DNA from: Maricaulis sp048269565
GTDB lineage: Bacteria > Pseudomonadota > Alphaproteobacteria > Caulobacterales > Maricaulaceae
Direction: 5' to 3'
Length of the DNA: 64,000 nucleotides
Assembly (NCBI RefSeq): GCF_048269565.1
Contig: NZ_JBLXIK010000003.1
Span: forward strand, 248,001 to 312,000
Positions within the stretch are counted from its first letter, which is position 1. Each line of letters begins with the position of its first letter. The position numbers were made by a program, and so were the translations under genes. The notes below the pieces were generated by a model. The model was not told the origin of the DNA. It was given only the letters and a program-made list of their open reading frames with translations, and searched no databases. Of the stretch, positions 33,568 to 42,634 are shown piece by piece.

Positions 33568-35648
33568 CCAGACTTCAAAAGCCGGATGCCGCGATCCTGT
33601 TCGAACAGATAGAGCAGTATCCGCAAGGCCTCGCCGCGCGGTGTCGTCAGTTCGGCATCGCGGTGGACGGCCAGTCTGGCGGTGTCATTGGCCAGGGCGA
33701 TGAGGTCGCCATGGGCCTCCATGCTCACGAGGGCGAAATCGGGCAGGCCGCTCTGGCGCAGGCCGAGCGGATCACCGGCGCCACGCAGACGCCAGTCCTC
33801 CTCGGCGATGACAAAGCCGTCATCGGTCTCGCGCATCATTTCCAGTCGCGCCTTGGCGGTCTCGCCGATCGGGCCCTTGTAGAGAAGCAGGCAGGAGGAC
33901 GGCTTCTCACCGCGACCGACGCGGCCGCGCAACTGGTGCAATTGCGCCAGGCCGAAACGTTCGGCGTGTTCGATGATCATCACCGTGGCGTCCGGCGCAT
34001 CGACGCCGACCTCGATCACGGTGGTGGCGACGAGCACGTCCATCTGGCCTTCGCGGAAGGCGAGGGCGACGCCTTCCTTCTCGGCCGCCTTCATGCGCCC
34101 GTGGATCAGGCCGACGCGCTCATCGCCCAGCGCGGCGCGCAAATGCCGCCAGCGATCCTCGGCGGCGGAGAGTTCGGAAACCTCCGATTCCTCCACCAGC
34201 GGGCAGACCCAATAGACCCGGTCGCCCCTGGCGATGGCGCGGCGCACGCCTTCGACGACGTCATCAAGCCGCTCCATCGGCACCAGGCGCGTGTCGGGCG
34301 GGATGCGGCCGGCCGGTTTTTCATCGAGCCGCGAGACATCGAGATCACCATGCACCGCCAGCGCCAGCGTGCGCGGGATCGGAGTGGCGGTCATCACCAG
34401 CGTGTCGGGGCGGTGGCCCTTGGCGGTCAGGCGCATGCGGTCGGAGACACCGAAGCGGTGCTGCTCATCGATCACGACCAGGGCGAGGTCGGCAAACTCG
34501 ACCCCGTCCTGGAACAGGGCATGGGTGCCGCAGACGACATCGACCGCGCCGGTGCGCATCTGCTCGAGGATTTCCGCGCGCGCCTTGCCCTTGTCGCGCC
34601 CGGTGAGAATGGCGACGCGCAGGCCGGCGGGCTCGAGCAGGTCAGCCAGGGTCTTGGCGTGCTGGCGGGCGAGGATTTCCGTTGGCGCCATGATCGCGGT
34701 CTGACAGCCCGACTCGGCAGCCTGGGCTGCGGCGAGGGCGGCGACGAAGGTTTTGCCGGCGCCGACATCGCCATGCAGCATGCGTGTCATGCGCACCGGT
34801 TCGAGCATATCGGCGCGGATTTCGGCAAAGGCCCGGTTCTGGGCGCCGGTCGGTTTGAACGGGGCATGGCCAAGCACCGCCTCGACCTTGCTCCCGTCGC
34901 CACCCAGGCTGCGTCCCGGCAGCGCCTTGCGCCGGGCACGGGCCAGCTGCAGCGCCATCTGATGCGCCAGCAACTCGTCAAAGGCGAGGCGTTGGCGCGC
35001 TGGATGCAGGGGCTCCAGATCGGCGGCGGTTTGCGGGTGATGTGCCGCCATCATCGCGGTCTTGAAATCGGGCCAGGCGTGCTCATCGCAAAGGGTTTCA
35101 TCCTGCCATTCCGGCAGCACCGGCAGCAGGCTCAGCGCGCCGGTGGCGGATTTGCGCATCACCTTGGCCGTCAGCCCGGCGGTCAAGGGATAGACCGGCT
35201 CGAGCAGGGCGGTTTCGGCGGCCTCGTCCTCGCTCATCACCAGATCGGGATGCACCATCTGGATCTCGGCCCCGAAGCGTTCGGCGCGCCCGGAGACGAT
35301 GCGTGTCTCGCCGACGGGGAGGATTTTCTCGAGATATTCCCGGCGGGAATGGAAATAGACCAGATGCATGAAGGCCGTGCCGTCATACAGGCGCACCTTG
35401 TAGGGCTTGCCCTGGCGCGAGCTGGGGATGTGTTCCTCGACCTTGGCGGTCAGCGTGATGATCTCGCCATCCGGCGCCTCGGCGATCGTGGTGGTCTGGC
35501 TGCGGTCGACCAGCCCGGTCGGGAGCTGGAACAGGACGTCCTTGACGCGCGGCCCCGCCGCTTTTGCCAGCAGCGCCGCCAGTCTCGGGCCGATTCCGGG
35601 CAGGACGATGACGTCCTGGAAGAGGGGGAAGAGGATTTCGGGTCGCAT
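33564..35648 (-). CDS. recG: ATP-dependent DNA helicase RecG
   Basis: The 694-residue protein has the N-terminal wedge/OB domain and the SF2 helicase motifs: MLHGDVGAGKTFVAALAAAQ (Walker A), VVIDEQHRFGV (DExH-type), MTATPIPRTLAL, TTVIEVGVDAPDATVMIIEHAERFGLAQLHQLRGRVGRG. RecG remodels stalled replication forks and branched DNA. The ATG at 35648 is taken because the domain starts there (MRPEILFPLF); a further 10 codons are open upstream. It is divergent from sdhE. Confidence 0.96.
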   Translation of the reverse strand: MRPEILFPLFQDVIVLPGIGPRLAALLAKAAGPRVKDVLFQLPTGLVDRSQTTTIAEAPDGEIITLTAKVEEHIPSSRQGKPYKVRLYDGTAFMHLVYFHSRREYLEKILPVGETRIVSGRAERFGAEIQMVHPDLVMSEDEAAETALLEPVYPLTAGLTAKVMRKSATGALSLLPVLPEWQDETLCDEHAWPDFKTAMMAAHHPQTAADLEPLHPARQRLAFDELLAHQMALQLARARRKALPGRSLGGDGSKVEAVLGHAPFKPTGAQNRAFAEIRADMLEPVRMTRMLHGDVGAGKTFVAALAAAQAAESGCQTAIMAPTEILARQHAKTLADLLEPAGLRVAILTGRDKGKARAEILEQMRTGAVDVVCGTHALFQDGVEFADLALVVIDEQHRFGVSDRMRLTAKGHRPDTLVMTATPIPRTLALAVHGDLDVSRLDEKPAGRIPPDTRLVPMERLDDVVEGVRRAIARGDRVYWVCPLVEESEVSELSAAEDRWRHLRAALGDERVGLIHGRMKAAEKEGVALAFREGQMDVLVATTVIEVGVDAPDATVMIIEHAERFGLAQLHQLRGRVGRGEKPSSCLLLYKGPIGETAKARLEMMRETDDGFVIAEEDWRLRGAGDPLGLRQSGLPDFALVSMEAHGDLIALANDTARLAVHRDAELTTPRGEALRILLYLFEQDRGIRLLKSG

Positions 35649-35724
35649 GGTTCTGCACTCTAGCGCCAAGTTCTGCATCTGCCACTGGTCGACGCGGCCT
35701 CATTCACCGACTATATCCGCCACC

Positions 35725-36018
35725 ATGACCGAAACACTCGAGAATCGCCGCAAGAAACTGCGCATCCGGGCCTGGCGGCGCGGCTTCAAGGAAGCCGACC
35801 TCATCCTCGGGCGTTATGCCGACCAGATGCTGGAAGCGATGTCGGAGACCGATATCGCTGATTTTGATCGTCTGCTCGATCAGCTTGATGCCGACATCTA
35901 CAGCTGGGTGATCGGCACCGCGCCGACTCCGTCCGAGTTCGACACCCCCGTCATGGATAACCTCAAGACCTTCCGTGTCGATCGCGACGCCGCCTTTGGC
36001 GACGGCCCCAAGACCTGA
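35725..36018 (+). CDS. sdhE: succinate dehydrogenase assembly factor SdhE (DUF339/CptB)
   Basis: The 97-residue protein has the RGxxE motif in RAWRRGFKEADLILGRYAD, the surface used to help covalent flavinylation of SdhA. The rest (FDRLLDQLDADIYSWVIG) matches the small helical SdhE fold. The gene lies between recG and mfd, its usual place in alphaproteobacteria, and 62 bases before mfd. Confidence 0.94.
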   Translation: MTETLENRRKKLRIRAWRRGFKEADLILGRYADQMLEAMSETDIADFDRLLDQLDADIYSWVIGTAPTPSEFDTPVMDNLKTFRVDRDAAFGDGPKT

Positions 36019-36080
36019 TACGCGCCCTCTGAACCGCAAGCCTGCCCAACCGAAGCCCTCCTGAACCAGAGACTGGCGAG

Positions 36081-39000
36081 ATGTCCGAAACCGAGATGAT
36101 TGCCCGCGTCCAGGGTAGCGCCACCGTTTGTGGCGCCCCCGAAGGCCTCGACGCGCTGGTCTTTGCCGACACGGCGCGCCTGCGCGGCGGCGTCAATGTC
36201 TTCATTGCGCGCGATGACAGCCGCGCCGCGGCCTTTGTTTCGGAACTGGGCTTTTTCGCTCCGGGCCTGGAAATCCTGCGCCTGCCGGCCTGGGACTGTC
36301 AGCCCTATGACCGCATCTCGCCATCACCGCGCGTCGCGGCGCGGCGGGCGGCCACCCTGGCGCGGCTCGCTTCGGGCGATCTGCCGGACACCTGCCTGAT
36401 CGTCACGACGGTCAATGCCATGGCCCAGCGCTGTCCGCCCAAGGATGTGCTGGCGCTGGCCGGGATCATCGCGCGGCCGGGCAATCGTGTTGATGTCGAG
36501 GTGCTCAAGCAGCACTTCACCATCAACGGCTATGCCCGTGCGGCCACAGTGATGGAGCCGGGCGATTATGCCGTGCGCGGCGGGGTGATCGATGTCTATC
36601 CGCCCGGTGCCCCGGAACCGGTAAGGCTGGATTTCTTTGGCGATACGCTGGAATCAATCCGCTCCTTCGACCCGGAAACCCAGCGTTCCCTGCGCCAATT
36701 GACGGCGATCGAATTCAATCCGGTCAGTGAGGTCCTGCTCGACGACGCCAGCATCTCGCATTTCCGCACCGCCTTCGTCAGCCGGTTCGGGGCGGCCAAG
36801 GGCGGCGATCCGATCTATGAAGCTGTCAGTGCAGGCGCCCGGCCGGCCGGGGTCGAGCACTGGCTGCCGCTGTTTCACGACACGCTGGCGACGCCGTTCG
36901 ACTATCTGCCCGCCACGGCCCTGATCGCGATCGATCACCTCGCCGATGATGCCTTTGCCGAGCGTAACAAGCAGATCACCGATTATTACGAGGCGCGCCA
37001 GGAAGCGAGCCAGTCGGCGCATCAATCGAGCCTGTCGGCACCGACCTATCGCGCCCTGCCGCCGACCCAGCTCTATTTCGCCAAGGCTGAATGGGCGAAG
37101 ACCCTGGCGGGGCTCACCGTGCGCCGCTTCACGGCCTTCAGCGAGGCCGGGCCGCAAACCATTGATGTTGGGGGCAAGCAGGGCCGGATCTTCGCCGCTG
37201 AGCGCGCCGCGGAAAACACCAATGTGTTCGATGCCGCAGCCCGCCATGTGCAGGCACTGGTCAGCGCCGGCAAGCGCGTCGTGCTGGCTTCCTGGAGCGC
37301 TGGCGCCTCGGAGCGTCTGGCCTCGGTGCTGGGCGATCACGGTGTCGGCAAGATCATCGCCGTGGAGCATTGGGACGAGGTCGCCAAGGCACCGACCAAG
37401 GCGGTGTTGCGGGCGATCCTGCCGGTTGAGCGCGGTTTCGAGACCGAGACCATCGCCATTCTCTCCGAACAGGACATTCTCGGCGACCGGCTGGCGCGGC
37501 CAAGGCGCCGGCGCAAATCCTCCGACATCATTGTCGAGGCCGGGGCCTTGTCGCCGGGCGATCTGGTGATCCATGCCGATCACGGGCTGGGCCGTTTCAT
37601 CGGCCTGAAGACCCTGCCGGTGCAGGACGCGCCGCATGATTGCCTCGAACTGGAATATTCCGGCGCCGCCAAGCTGTATCTGCCGGTCGAGAATATCGAA
37701 TTGCTGTCGCGCTATGGCGCCGACAGCGATACGGCCCAGCTCGACAAGCTCGGCGGGGTTGCCTGGCAGGCGCGCAAGGCCAAGGCCAAGAAACGCCTGC
37801 GCGACATGGCCGATGCGCTGATCAAGATCGCCGCCAAACGCCTGGCGCGCACCGCCGACCCGATCGTGCCGGAACACGGCCCCTGGGACGAATTCTGTAC
37901 GGCCTTCCCGTTCGCCGAGACCGATGACCAGCTCAATGCGGTCGAGGATGTGCTCGGCGATCTGGCCCGCGGGCGTCCGATGGACCGGTTGATCTGTGGT
38001 GATGTCGGTTTCGGCAAGACCGAGGTGGCGCTGCGCGCGGCCTTCGTCGTTGCGATGAGCGGACGCCAAGTCGCGGTGGTGGCGCCGACGACGCTGCTGG
38101 TGCGACAGCATTTCAAAACCTTCGTCGACCGTTTCCGGGGCTGGCCGGTCAAGGTGCGGCAATTATCGCGTCTGGTCGGCGCCAAACAGGCCAATGCGAC
38201 CAAGGACGAGCTGCGCGACGGCCAGGTCGAGATCGTCGTCGGCACGCATGCGCTGCTGGCCAAGACCGTCAAATTTGCCGATCTCGGTCTGCTGATTGTC
38301 GACGAGGAGCAGCATTTCGGGGTCAAGCACAAGGAAAGGCTCAAGGAATTGCGCGCCGATGTGCACGTCCTGACCCTCACGGCCACGCCGATCCCGCGCA
38401 CGCTGCAGCTGGCGCTGACCGGTATCCGCGACCTCTCCATCATCGCCACACCGCCGGTCGACCGGCTCGCCGTGCGTACCTATATCGCACCGTTTGACAC
38501 GGTGACGATCCGCGAGGCGCTGCTGCGCGAGAAATATCGCGGCGGGCAGGCCTTTTTCGTGGTGCCGCGGATCAGCGATCTGGAGGAAATTGTCACCTTC
38601 CTGCGCGAATCCGTGCCCGAGGTCTCCTTCGTCGCGGCGCACGGACAGATGGCGGCGACGCAGCTGGAAGACATCATGACCGCCTTCTATGAGGGCCAGT
38701 ATGACGTCCTGCTGTCGACGACGATCATCGAGTCGGGCATCGATATCCCGACCGCCAATACGCTGATCATTCACCGCGCCGACCGCTTCGGCCTGTCCCA
38801 GCTCTACCAGCTGCGCGGCCGCGTCGGACGCTCCAAGACCCGCGCCTATGCCTATATGACGACGCCGGCGCGGCAGAAGCTGTCTGAAGGGGCCGAGAAA
38901 CGGCTCAAAGTCCTGCACTCGCTCGACGCGCTCGGTGCCGGCTTCACCCTGGCCTCGCATGATCTCGACCTGCGTGGCGGCGGCAATATGCTCGGCGAGG

Positions 39001-39584
39001 AACAGTCCGGCCATATCAAGGATGTTGGCGTCGAGCTTTACCAGTCCATGCTCGAGGAGGCGGTTGCCTCCTTGCGTGAAGGCGGCGAGGAGCAGGATGA
39101 CGGCGAATGGACGCCGCAGATCAATGCCGGCGGCGCCGTGCTGATCCCGGACTATTACGTCTCTGACCTAGATGTCCGGCTGCAGCTCTATCGCCGCCTG
39201 TCCTCGCTCGACAACAAGACCGACCGCGAGAGTTTTGCCGCCGAATTGATCGACCGTTTCGGGCCCTTGCCGTCAGAGGTCGAGACCCTGCTGCGGGTGG
39301 TCGCGGTCAAGACGTTGTGCAAGCGCGCCGGGGTCGAAAAAGTCGATGCCGGGCCGAAGGGGGCGGTGATCCATTTCCGCGGCGACAGCTTTGCCGATCC
39401 GGTCAGCCTGGTCGAGCACATCTCCAAGAACCAGGGCCTGTTCAAGGTGCGCCCCGATCACAAGCTGGTGCTGCGTGCCGAATGGGACGCACCGGATGAC
39501 CGGCTGCGCGCCATCGAGCGGGCGCTGGCGCCACTGGCGGATATCGCTGTCAGGGCCGCAAACCGGGCCGCGTCACCGGCCTAG
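36081..39584 (+). CDS. mfd: transcription-repair coupling factor Mfd
   Basis: The 1167-residue protein has the UvrB-like N-terminal homology (LPAWDCQPYDRISPSPRVAA), the RNA-polymerase-interacting domain (DLVIHADHGLGRFIGL), and the RecG-like translocase core (RLICGDVGFGKTEVALRAAF; LLIVDEEQHFGVKHKE; LTATPIPRTLQLAL; TTIIESGIDIPTANTLIIHRADRFG), ending in the D7 regulatory domain. It removes stalled RNA polymerase and recruits UvrA to lesions. Length fits. Its stop overlaps that of the PopA-like gene by four bases. Confidence 0.97.
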   Translation: MSETEMIARVQGSATVCGAPEGLDALVFADTARLRGGVNVFIARDDSRAAAFVSELGFFAPGLEILRLPAWDCQPYDRISPSPRVAARRAATLARLASGDLPDTCLIVTTVNAMAQRCPPKDVLALAGIIARPGNRVDVEVLKQHFTINGYARAATVMEPGDYAVRGGVIDVYPPGAPEPVRLDFFGDTLESIRSFDPETQRSLRQLTAIEFNPVSEVLLDDASISHFRTAFVSRFGAAKGGDPIYEAVSAGARPAGVEHWLPLFHDTLATPFDYLPATALIAIDHLADDAFAERNKQITDYYEARQEASQSAHQSSLSAPTYRALPPTQLYFAKAEWAKTLAGLTVRRFTAFSEAGPQTIDVGGKQGRIFAAERAAENTNVFDAAARHVQALVSAGKRVVLASWSAGASERLASVLGDHGVGKIIAVEHWDEVAKAPTKAVLRAILPVERGFETETIAILSEQDILGDRLARPRRRRKSSDIIVEAGALSPGDLVIHADHGLGRFIGLKTLPVQDAPHDCLELEYSGAAKLYLPVENIELLSRYGADSDTAQLDKLGGVAWQARKAKAKKRLRDMADALIKIAAKRLARTADPIVPEHGPWDEFCTAFPFAETDDQLNAVEDVLGDLARGRPMDRLICGDVGFGKTEVALRAAFVVAMSGRQVAVVAPTTLLVRQHFKTFVDRFRGWPVKVRQLSRLVGAKQANATKDELRDGQVEIVVGTHALLAKTVKFADLGLLIVDEEQHFGVKHKERLKELRADVHVLTLTATPIPRTLQLALTGIRDLSIIATPPVDRLAVRTYIAPFDTVTIREALLREKYRGGQAFFVVPRISDLEEIVTFLRESVPEVSFVAAHGQMAATQLEDIMTAFYEGQYDVLLSTTIIESGIDIPTANTLIIHRADRFGLSQLYQLRGRVGRSKTRAYAYMTTPARQKLSEGAEKRLKVLHSLDALGAGFTLASHDLDLRGGGNMLGEEQSGHIKDVGVELYQSMLEEAVASLREGGEEQDDGEWTPQINAGGAVLIPDYYVSDLDVRLQLYRRLSSLDNKTDRESFAAELIDRFGPLPSEVETLLRVVAVKTLCKRAGVEKVDAGPKGAVIHFRGDSFADPVSLVEHISKNQGLFKVRPDHKLVLRAEWDAPDDRLRAIERALAPLADIAVRAANRAASPA

Positions 39585-40897
39585 CCGATCGCGGCCACGG
39601 GGTCGTTGCGGCGCAGTTTCTCCACCGCGCGTTCGATCAGCGCCTCGGCGGTTTCATCGGGCCGGACCTCGACGGCGGCCGACAATACACCCAGACGGAA
39701 GGGTTGCAGCGGATCTTCGCTTTCAAACGCCGTGCAGTCAGCGATCGCTGCGACCCGTGCCGCGACGCAATCAATACCGACGGTGTCGGTGAAGGGCAGG
39801 ATGGCGAGGAAGGTGTCGGGCCCGATCCGGGCGGCGGCATCCTCGGTGCGCAACAAGTGGCGCAGCATGGCAGCGAATTGCCGCTTCGCCTTTTCCGTCG
39901 CGGGCGAGTCCGCAGCATCATCGGCCAATGGCGAGACGACCTTGAGCGCCAGAACCGAAAGCGAGATCTCGTCACGCGCCGCGGCCTGGATCAGGTCCTG
40001 CAAGTGCGAGGTGATGAAAGCGGCGTGGAACAGGCCGGTCTCGATGTCGAGCGTGCGCGGTTCGCGGCAGGCCTCCAGCGCCGCCTTGGCGCGGCGGCGG
40101 CGCCGGCGTTCGGCCGCGAGGGCAAGAATGCGGTCGCGCATTTCCTCATCGCTGGTGCGTGGGGAAATAATGTCGGACACCCCGCGCGCATAGGCTTCTT
40201 CAGCGCTGGCGGCGTCATCATCGCCGCCCATCAACAGCACCGGCGTGTGGTAGAGCCGGGCATTGCGGCGCATGGCCGAGGAAATCGTGAAAGCGATATC
40301 ACGCTTGCCGGCCGCATTGAGCACGACGGCGTCAAACGGGCGCTCGTGCAGATAGTCGAAAGCGGAATAGGAGGAAAAGGCGCCGATCACTTCGGCATCG
40401 GCGCTCTTGAGACTGTGCTGCAGCGCCATGAAACGCGGCGAGGCGTCGCCGACATAGAGCACGCAGGGCGCAGGATCGACGGTATCGAGATGGCGGCCGC
40501 GATCGCCATAAAGGGCGGTGACGGCGGTGCGGCGCTTGGCGACCTCTTCCATCGCATGCAGCCGCGAGAGCGCGCGCACGCGGGCCGCGATCTGGACGGG
40601 CAGGGTGGGTTCGCGGATCCAGGAATCGACGCCATCATGGGCCGACAGGGCCTCGGGATGCACCACGATCACCGGACCCCGGCCCGGCGCGAAGCGCGCG
40701 ATGGCCTCAAGGCCGGCTTCGACGTCCCGGTCGCATTCGGCGAGGATGATGCTGCAGGCCCATTGGCGCGGATTGCGGGCCGGAGGCGAGTCCGCGCGGA
40801 TGGGACGGGCGCTCAGGGCGAAGGATTCGAGCTGACGGCCCAGACCGTCCACACGATCGGGTGCCCCGAATAACAGGACGTTCAGTTCGCGTCCCAT
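39581..40897 (-). CDS. popA: PopA-like protein: two receiver-like domains and a degenerate GGDEF domain with an intact I-site
   Basis: The 438-residue protein has two receiver-like domains (about 5-115 and 145-260) and a C-terminal GGDEF-like domain (about 280-430). The active-site motif reads GPDTF (359-363) instead of GGDEF, so cyclase activity is unlikely. The inhibitory-site motif RTED (350-353) is kept exactly five residues before it, as in PleD. This is the signature of Caulobacter PopA, a c-di-GMP effector that guides ClpXP-dependent loss of CtrA. The receiver aspartate of the second domain appears to be Asn (VVLNAAG). It lies convergent with mfd and divergent from the racemase gene. 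Confidence 0.7.
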   Translation of the reverse strand: MGRELNVLLFGAPDRVDGLGRQLESFALSARPIRADSPPARNPRQWACSIILAECDRDVEAGLEAIARFAPGRGPVIVVHPEALSAHDGVDSWIREPTLPVQIAARVRALSRLHAMEEVAKRRTAVTALYGDRGRHLDTVDPAPCVLYVGDASPRFMALQHSLKSADAEVIGAFSSYSAFDYLHERPFDAVVLNAAGKRDIAFTISSAMRRNARLYHTPVLLMGGDDDAASAEEAYARGVSDIISPRTSDEEMRDRILALAAERRRRRRAKAALEACREPRTLDIETGLFHAAFITSHLQDLIQAAARDEISLSVLALKVVSPLADDAADSPATEKAKRQFAAMLRHLLRTEDAAARIGPDTFLAILPFTDTVGIDCVAARVAAIADCTAFESEDPLQPFRLGVLSAAVEVRPDETAEALIERAVEKLRRNDPVAAIG

Positions 40898-40991
40898 GCG
40901 TCCCCCTGCCGCAGACACCGATGATTTGGTGTTTCTCGAGTTTGTCACAAGTGTCACGATTTCAAAACCAACGATTCGCAAGGAAGTCGCC

Positions 40992-42086
40992 ATGAAAGCG
41001 CAAGGACCTCTAAAAGGGGTTAAAGTACTGGAATTTGTCGGGCTCGGCCCGGCGCCATTCTGTGCCATGATGCTGGCCGATATGGGGGCTGATGTCGTCC
41101 GCATCGACCGGCCGGGCGCCCATGGCGGCGGTGCCGCCGAGGTTCTGGCGCGCGGGCGCCGCTCGATATCGCTCAATATGAAGGATGCCGGTGATCTCGC
41201 CATCTGCCGCGATCTGATCGGCAAGGCGGAGATCCTGCTCGAGGGTTTCCGGCCCGGTGTGATGGAGCGGCTCGGGCTTGGCCCCGAGGCGGCGCTCGCG
41301 CTCAATCCGGCCCTGGTCTATGGCCGCATGACCGGTTGGGGCCAGACCGGCCCGCTGGCCCAGGCCGCCGGCCATGATATCAACTACATCTCCCTGACCG
41401 GCGCCCTCGGCGCCATCGGCACGCCGGAAACGCCGGTGCCACCGCTCAATCTGGTGGGCGATTTCGGCGGCGGGGCGATGTATCTCGCCTTCGGTGTCCT
41501 GGCGGGACTGCTGCATGCTCGCGCCACCGGCGAGGGCCAGGTTGTCGATGCCGCGATCGTCGACGGCGCCAGCTCGCTGATGGCTTCGCAGCACCAGCTC
41601 GCCGCAATGGGCCTGTGGAACACACAGCGCGGCGAGAATGTGCTCGATGGCGGCGCGCATTTCTACGGCGTCTATCGCTGCGCCGATGGCGGGCATGTCT
41701 CGATCGGGCCGTTGGAGCCGCAATTCTATGCGCTGTTGCTGGAAAAGCTGGAGATTGATCCCGGCACCATGCCGGCCAGCTGGACGCCCGGGGACTGGCC
41801 CGCGGCGAGGGCGAGGCTGGCCGAGGTTTTCCTCCGCAAAACCCGGGATGAATGGTGCGCGATGCTGGAAGGCAGTGATGTCTGTTTTGCGCCGGTGCTG
41901 AATTACGAGGAAGCGCGCAGCCATCCCCACATGGCGCAGCGCGAGGTGTTCATCGAGATCGAGGGCGTGCACCAAGCGGCGCCGGCACCACGCTTCTCGC
42001 GCACGCCCGGCGCGGTGCAGGGACCGGCACCAAAGCCAGGCGCAGATCGCGAGGCCATTCTCGCCGACTGGTCGGTAACACCCTAA
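40992..42086 (+). CDS. CaiB/BaiF-type alpha-methylacyl-CoA racemase
   Basis: The 364-residue protein is a type III CoA-transferase family member: VKVLEFVGLGPAPFCAMMLADMGADVV at the N-terminus, GRMTGWGQTGPLAQAAGHDINY and NLVGDFGGGAMYLAFG. His128 and Asp157 match the catalytic pair of mycobacterial alpha-methylacyl-CoA racemase (His126/Asp156), which favours racemase over formyl-CoA transferase. It would interconvert 2-methylacyl-CoA epimers so that branched lipids can be oxidised. AAGGAAG precedes the ATG at 40992. Neighbours give no pathway. Confidence 0.88.
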   Translation: MKAQGPLKGVKVLEFVGLGPAPFCAMMLADMGADVVRIDRPGAHGGGAAEVLARGRRSISLNMKDAGDLAICRDLIGKAEILLEGFRPGVMERLGLGPEAALALNPALVYGRMTGWGQTGPLAQAAGHDINYISLTGALGAIGTPETPVPPLNLVGDFGGGAMYLAFGVLAGLLHARATGEGQVVDAAIVDGASSLMASQHQLAAMGLWNTQRGENVLDGGAHFYGVYRCADGGHVSIGPLEPQFYALLLEKLEIDPGTMPASWTPGDWPAARARLAEVFLRKTRDEWCAMLEGSDVCFAPVLNYEEARSHPHMAQREVFIEIEGVHQAAPAPRFSRTPGAVQGPAPKPGADREAILADWSVTP

Positions 42087-42231
42087 ATACGTATGAGTTT
42101 TCATCCACCACAAAGATGACTGAAAGCGTTCATGCGCGGTTCAGCGCCCGAATGTCATCTTCATCCTCGAGATCAGCGGACACCCTTGTCCCTCGCTCGT
42201 CCGCTTCTCTTCGTAGTGATACGAATACCCC
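42087..42231. other. gene-free stretch between the racemase gene and a strong terminator
   Basis: There is no convincing coding frame in these 145 bases; a plus-strand frame from 42116 is low-complexity (Ser/Arg/Thr-rich) and would run through the terminator hairpin. The stretch may be a long 3' untranslated region or a small independent RNA ending at the terminator. Confidence 0.35.
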
Positions 42232-42271
42232 GAAACGCCGGTCGCCCCCAACGACCGGCGTTTCACTTTTT
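42232..42271 (+). terminator. strong rho-independent terminator
   Basis: GAAACGCCGGTCG (42232-42244) and CGACCGGCGTTTC (42252-42264) form a perfect 13-base stem with a 7-base loop, followed by ACTTTTT. It is 145 bases beyond the racemase stop. Confidence 0.92.
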
Positions 42272-42378
42272 GCTGCGGCCGATTGCGCAAAAACAGTCGC
42301 CGGATTTGCCGGTGACCGTTTTTGTCGCCCCGCGCGCCGATGATGATGTCCAACGAGCCAATCGGATGGAGATCAATC

Positions 42379-42630
42379 ATGGCAATCGCAATCAATGCCT
42401 ATGTCGAAGGTGCCGGCGGCGCCCTGCGCTCAATGGCCCCGCACCGTTTTCGCGACGGCTATTTCCGCATGCAACAGCCCGGCGATGATATCAGCTGTCT
42501 GCACGTGGAAGACCTGCGCTCGGTCTGCCGCTATCTGCACAAGGGCTACCGCTTGGCGATGAGTGCCTCGGACGGGCATTCGATGCCCTCCTGGCTGCCA
42601 GCCGATTCCGTGCGGATTGCGGTGCGCTGA
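42379..42630 (+). CDS. small protein of unknown function
   Basis: The 83-residue product (MAIAINAYVEGAGGALRSMA...) has no signal peptide or membrane segment. It has a regular composition with possible strand-helix pattern (DISCLHVEDLRSVCRYLHKGYRLAMSAS) and two cysteines. GGAGATCA lies shortly before the ATG, which supports translation. It is convergent with the WYL regulator, four bases between their stops. I do not recognise a family. Confidence 0.55.
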   Translation: MAIAINAYVEGAGGALRSMAPHRFRDGYFRMQQPGDDISCLHVEDLRSVCRYLHKGYRLAMSASDGHSMPSWLPADSVRIAVR

Positions 42631-42634
42631 GCGA

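Noticed and set aside
33663..35663. A 666-codon plus-strand open frame opposite recG
   Set aside because: It mirrors a clear RecG in full, has a His/Gly/Ala-rich composition typical of an antisense frame in GC-rich DNA, and shows no family motif.
42116..42343. A 75-codon plus-strand frame after the racemase gene
   Set aside because: It is Ser/Arg/Thr-rich and runs straight through a strong terminator hairpin.
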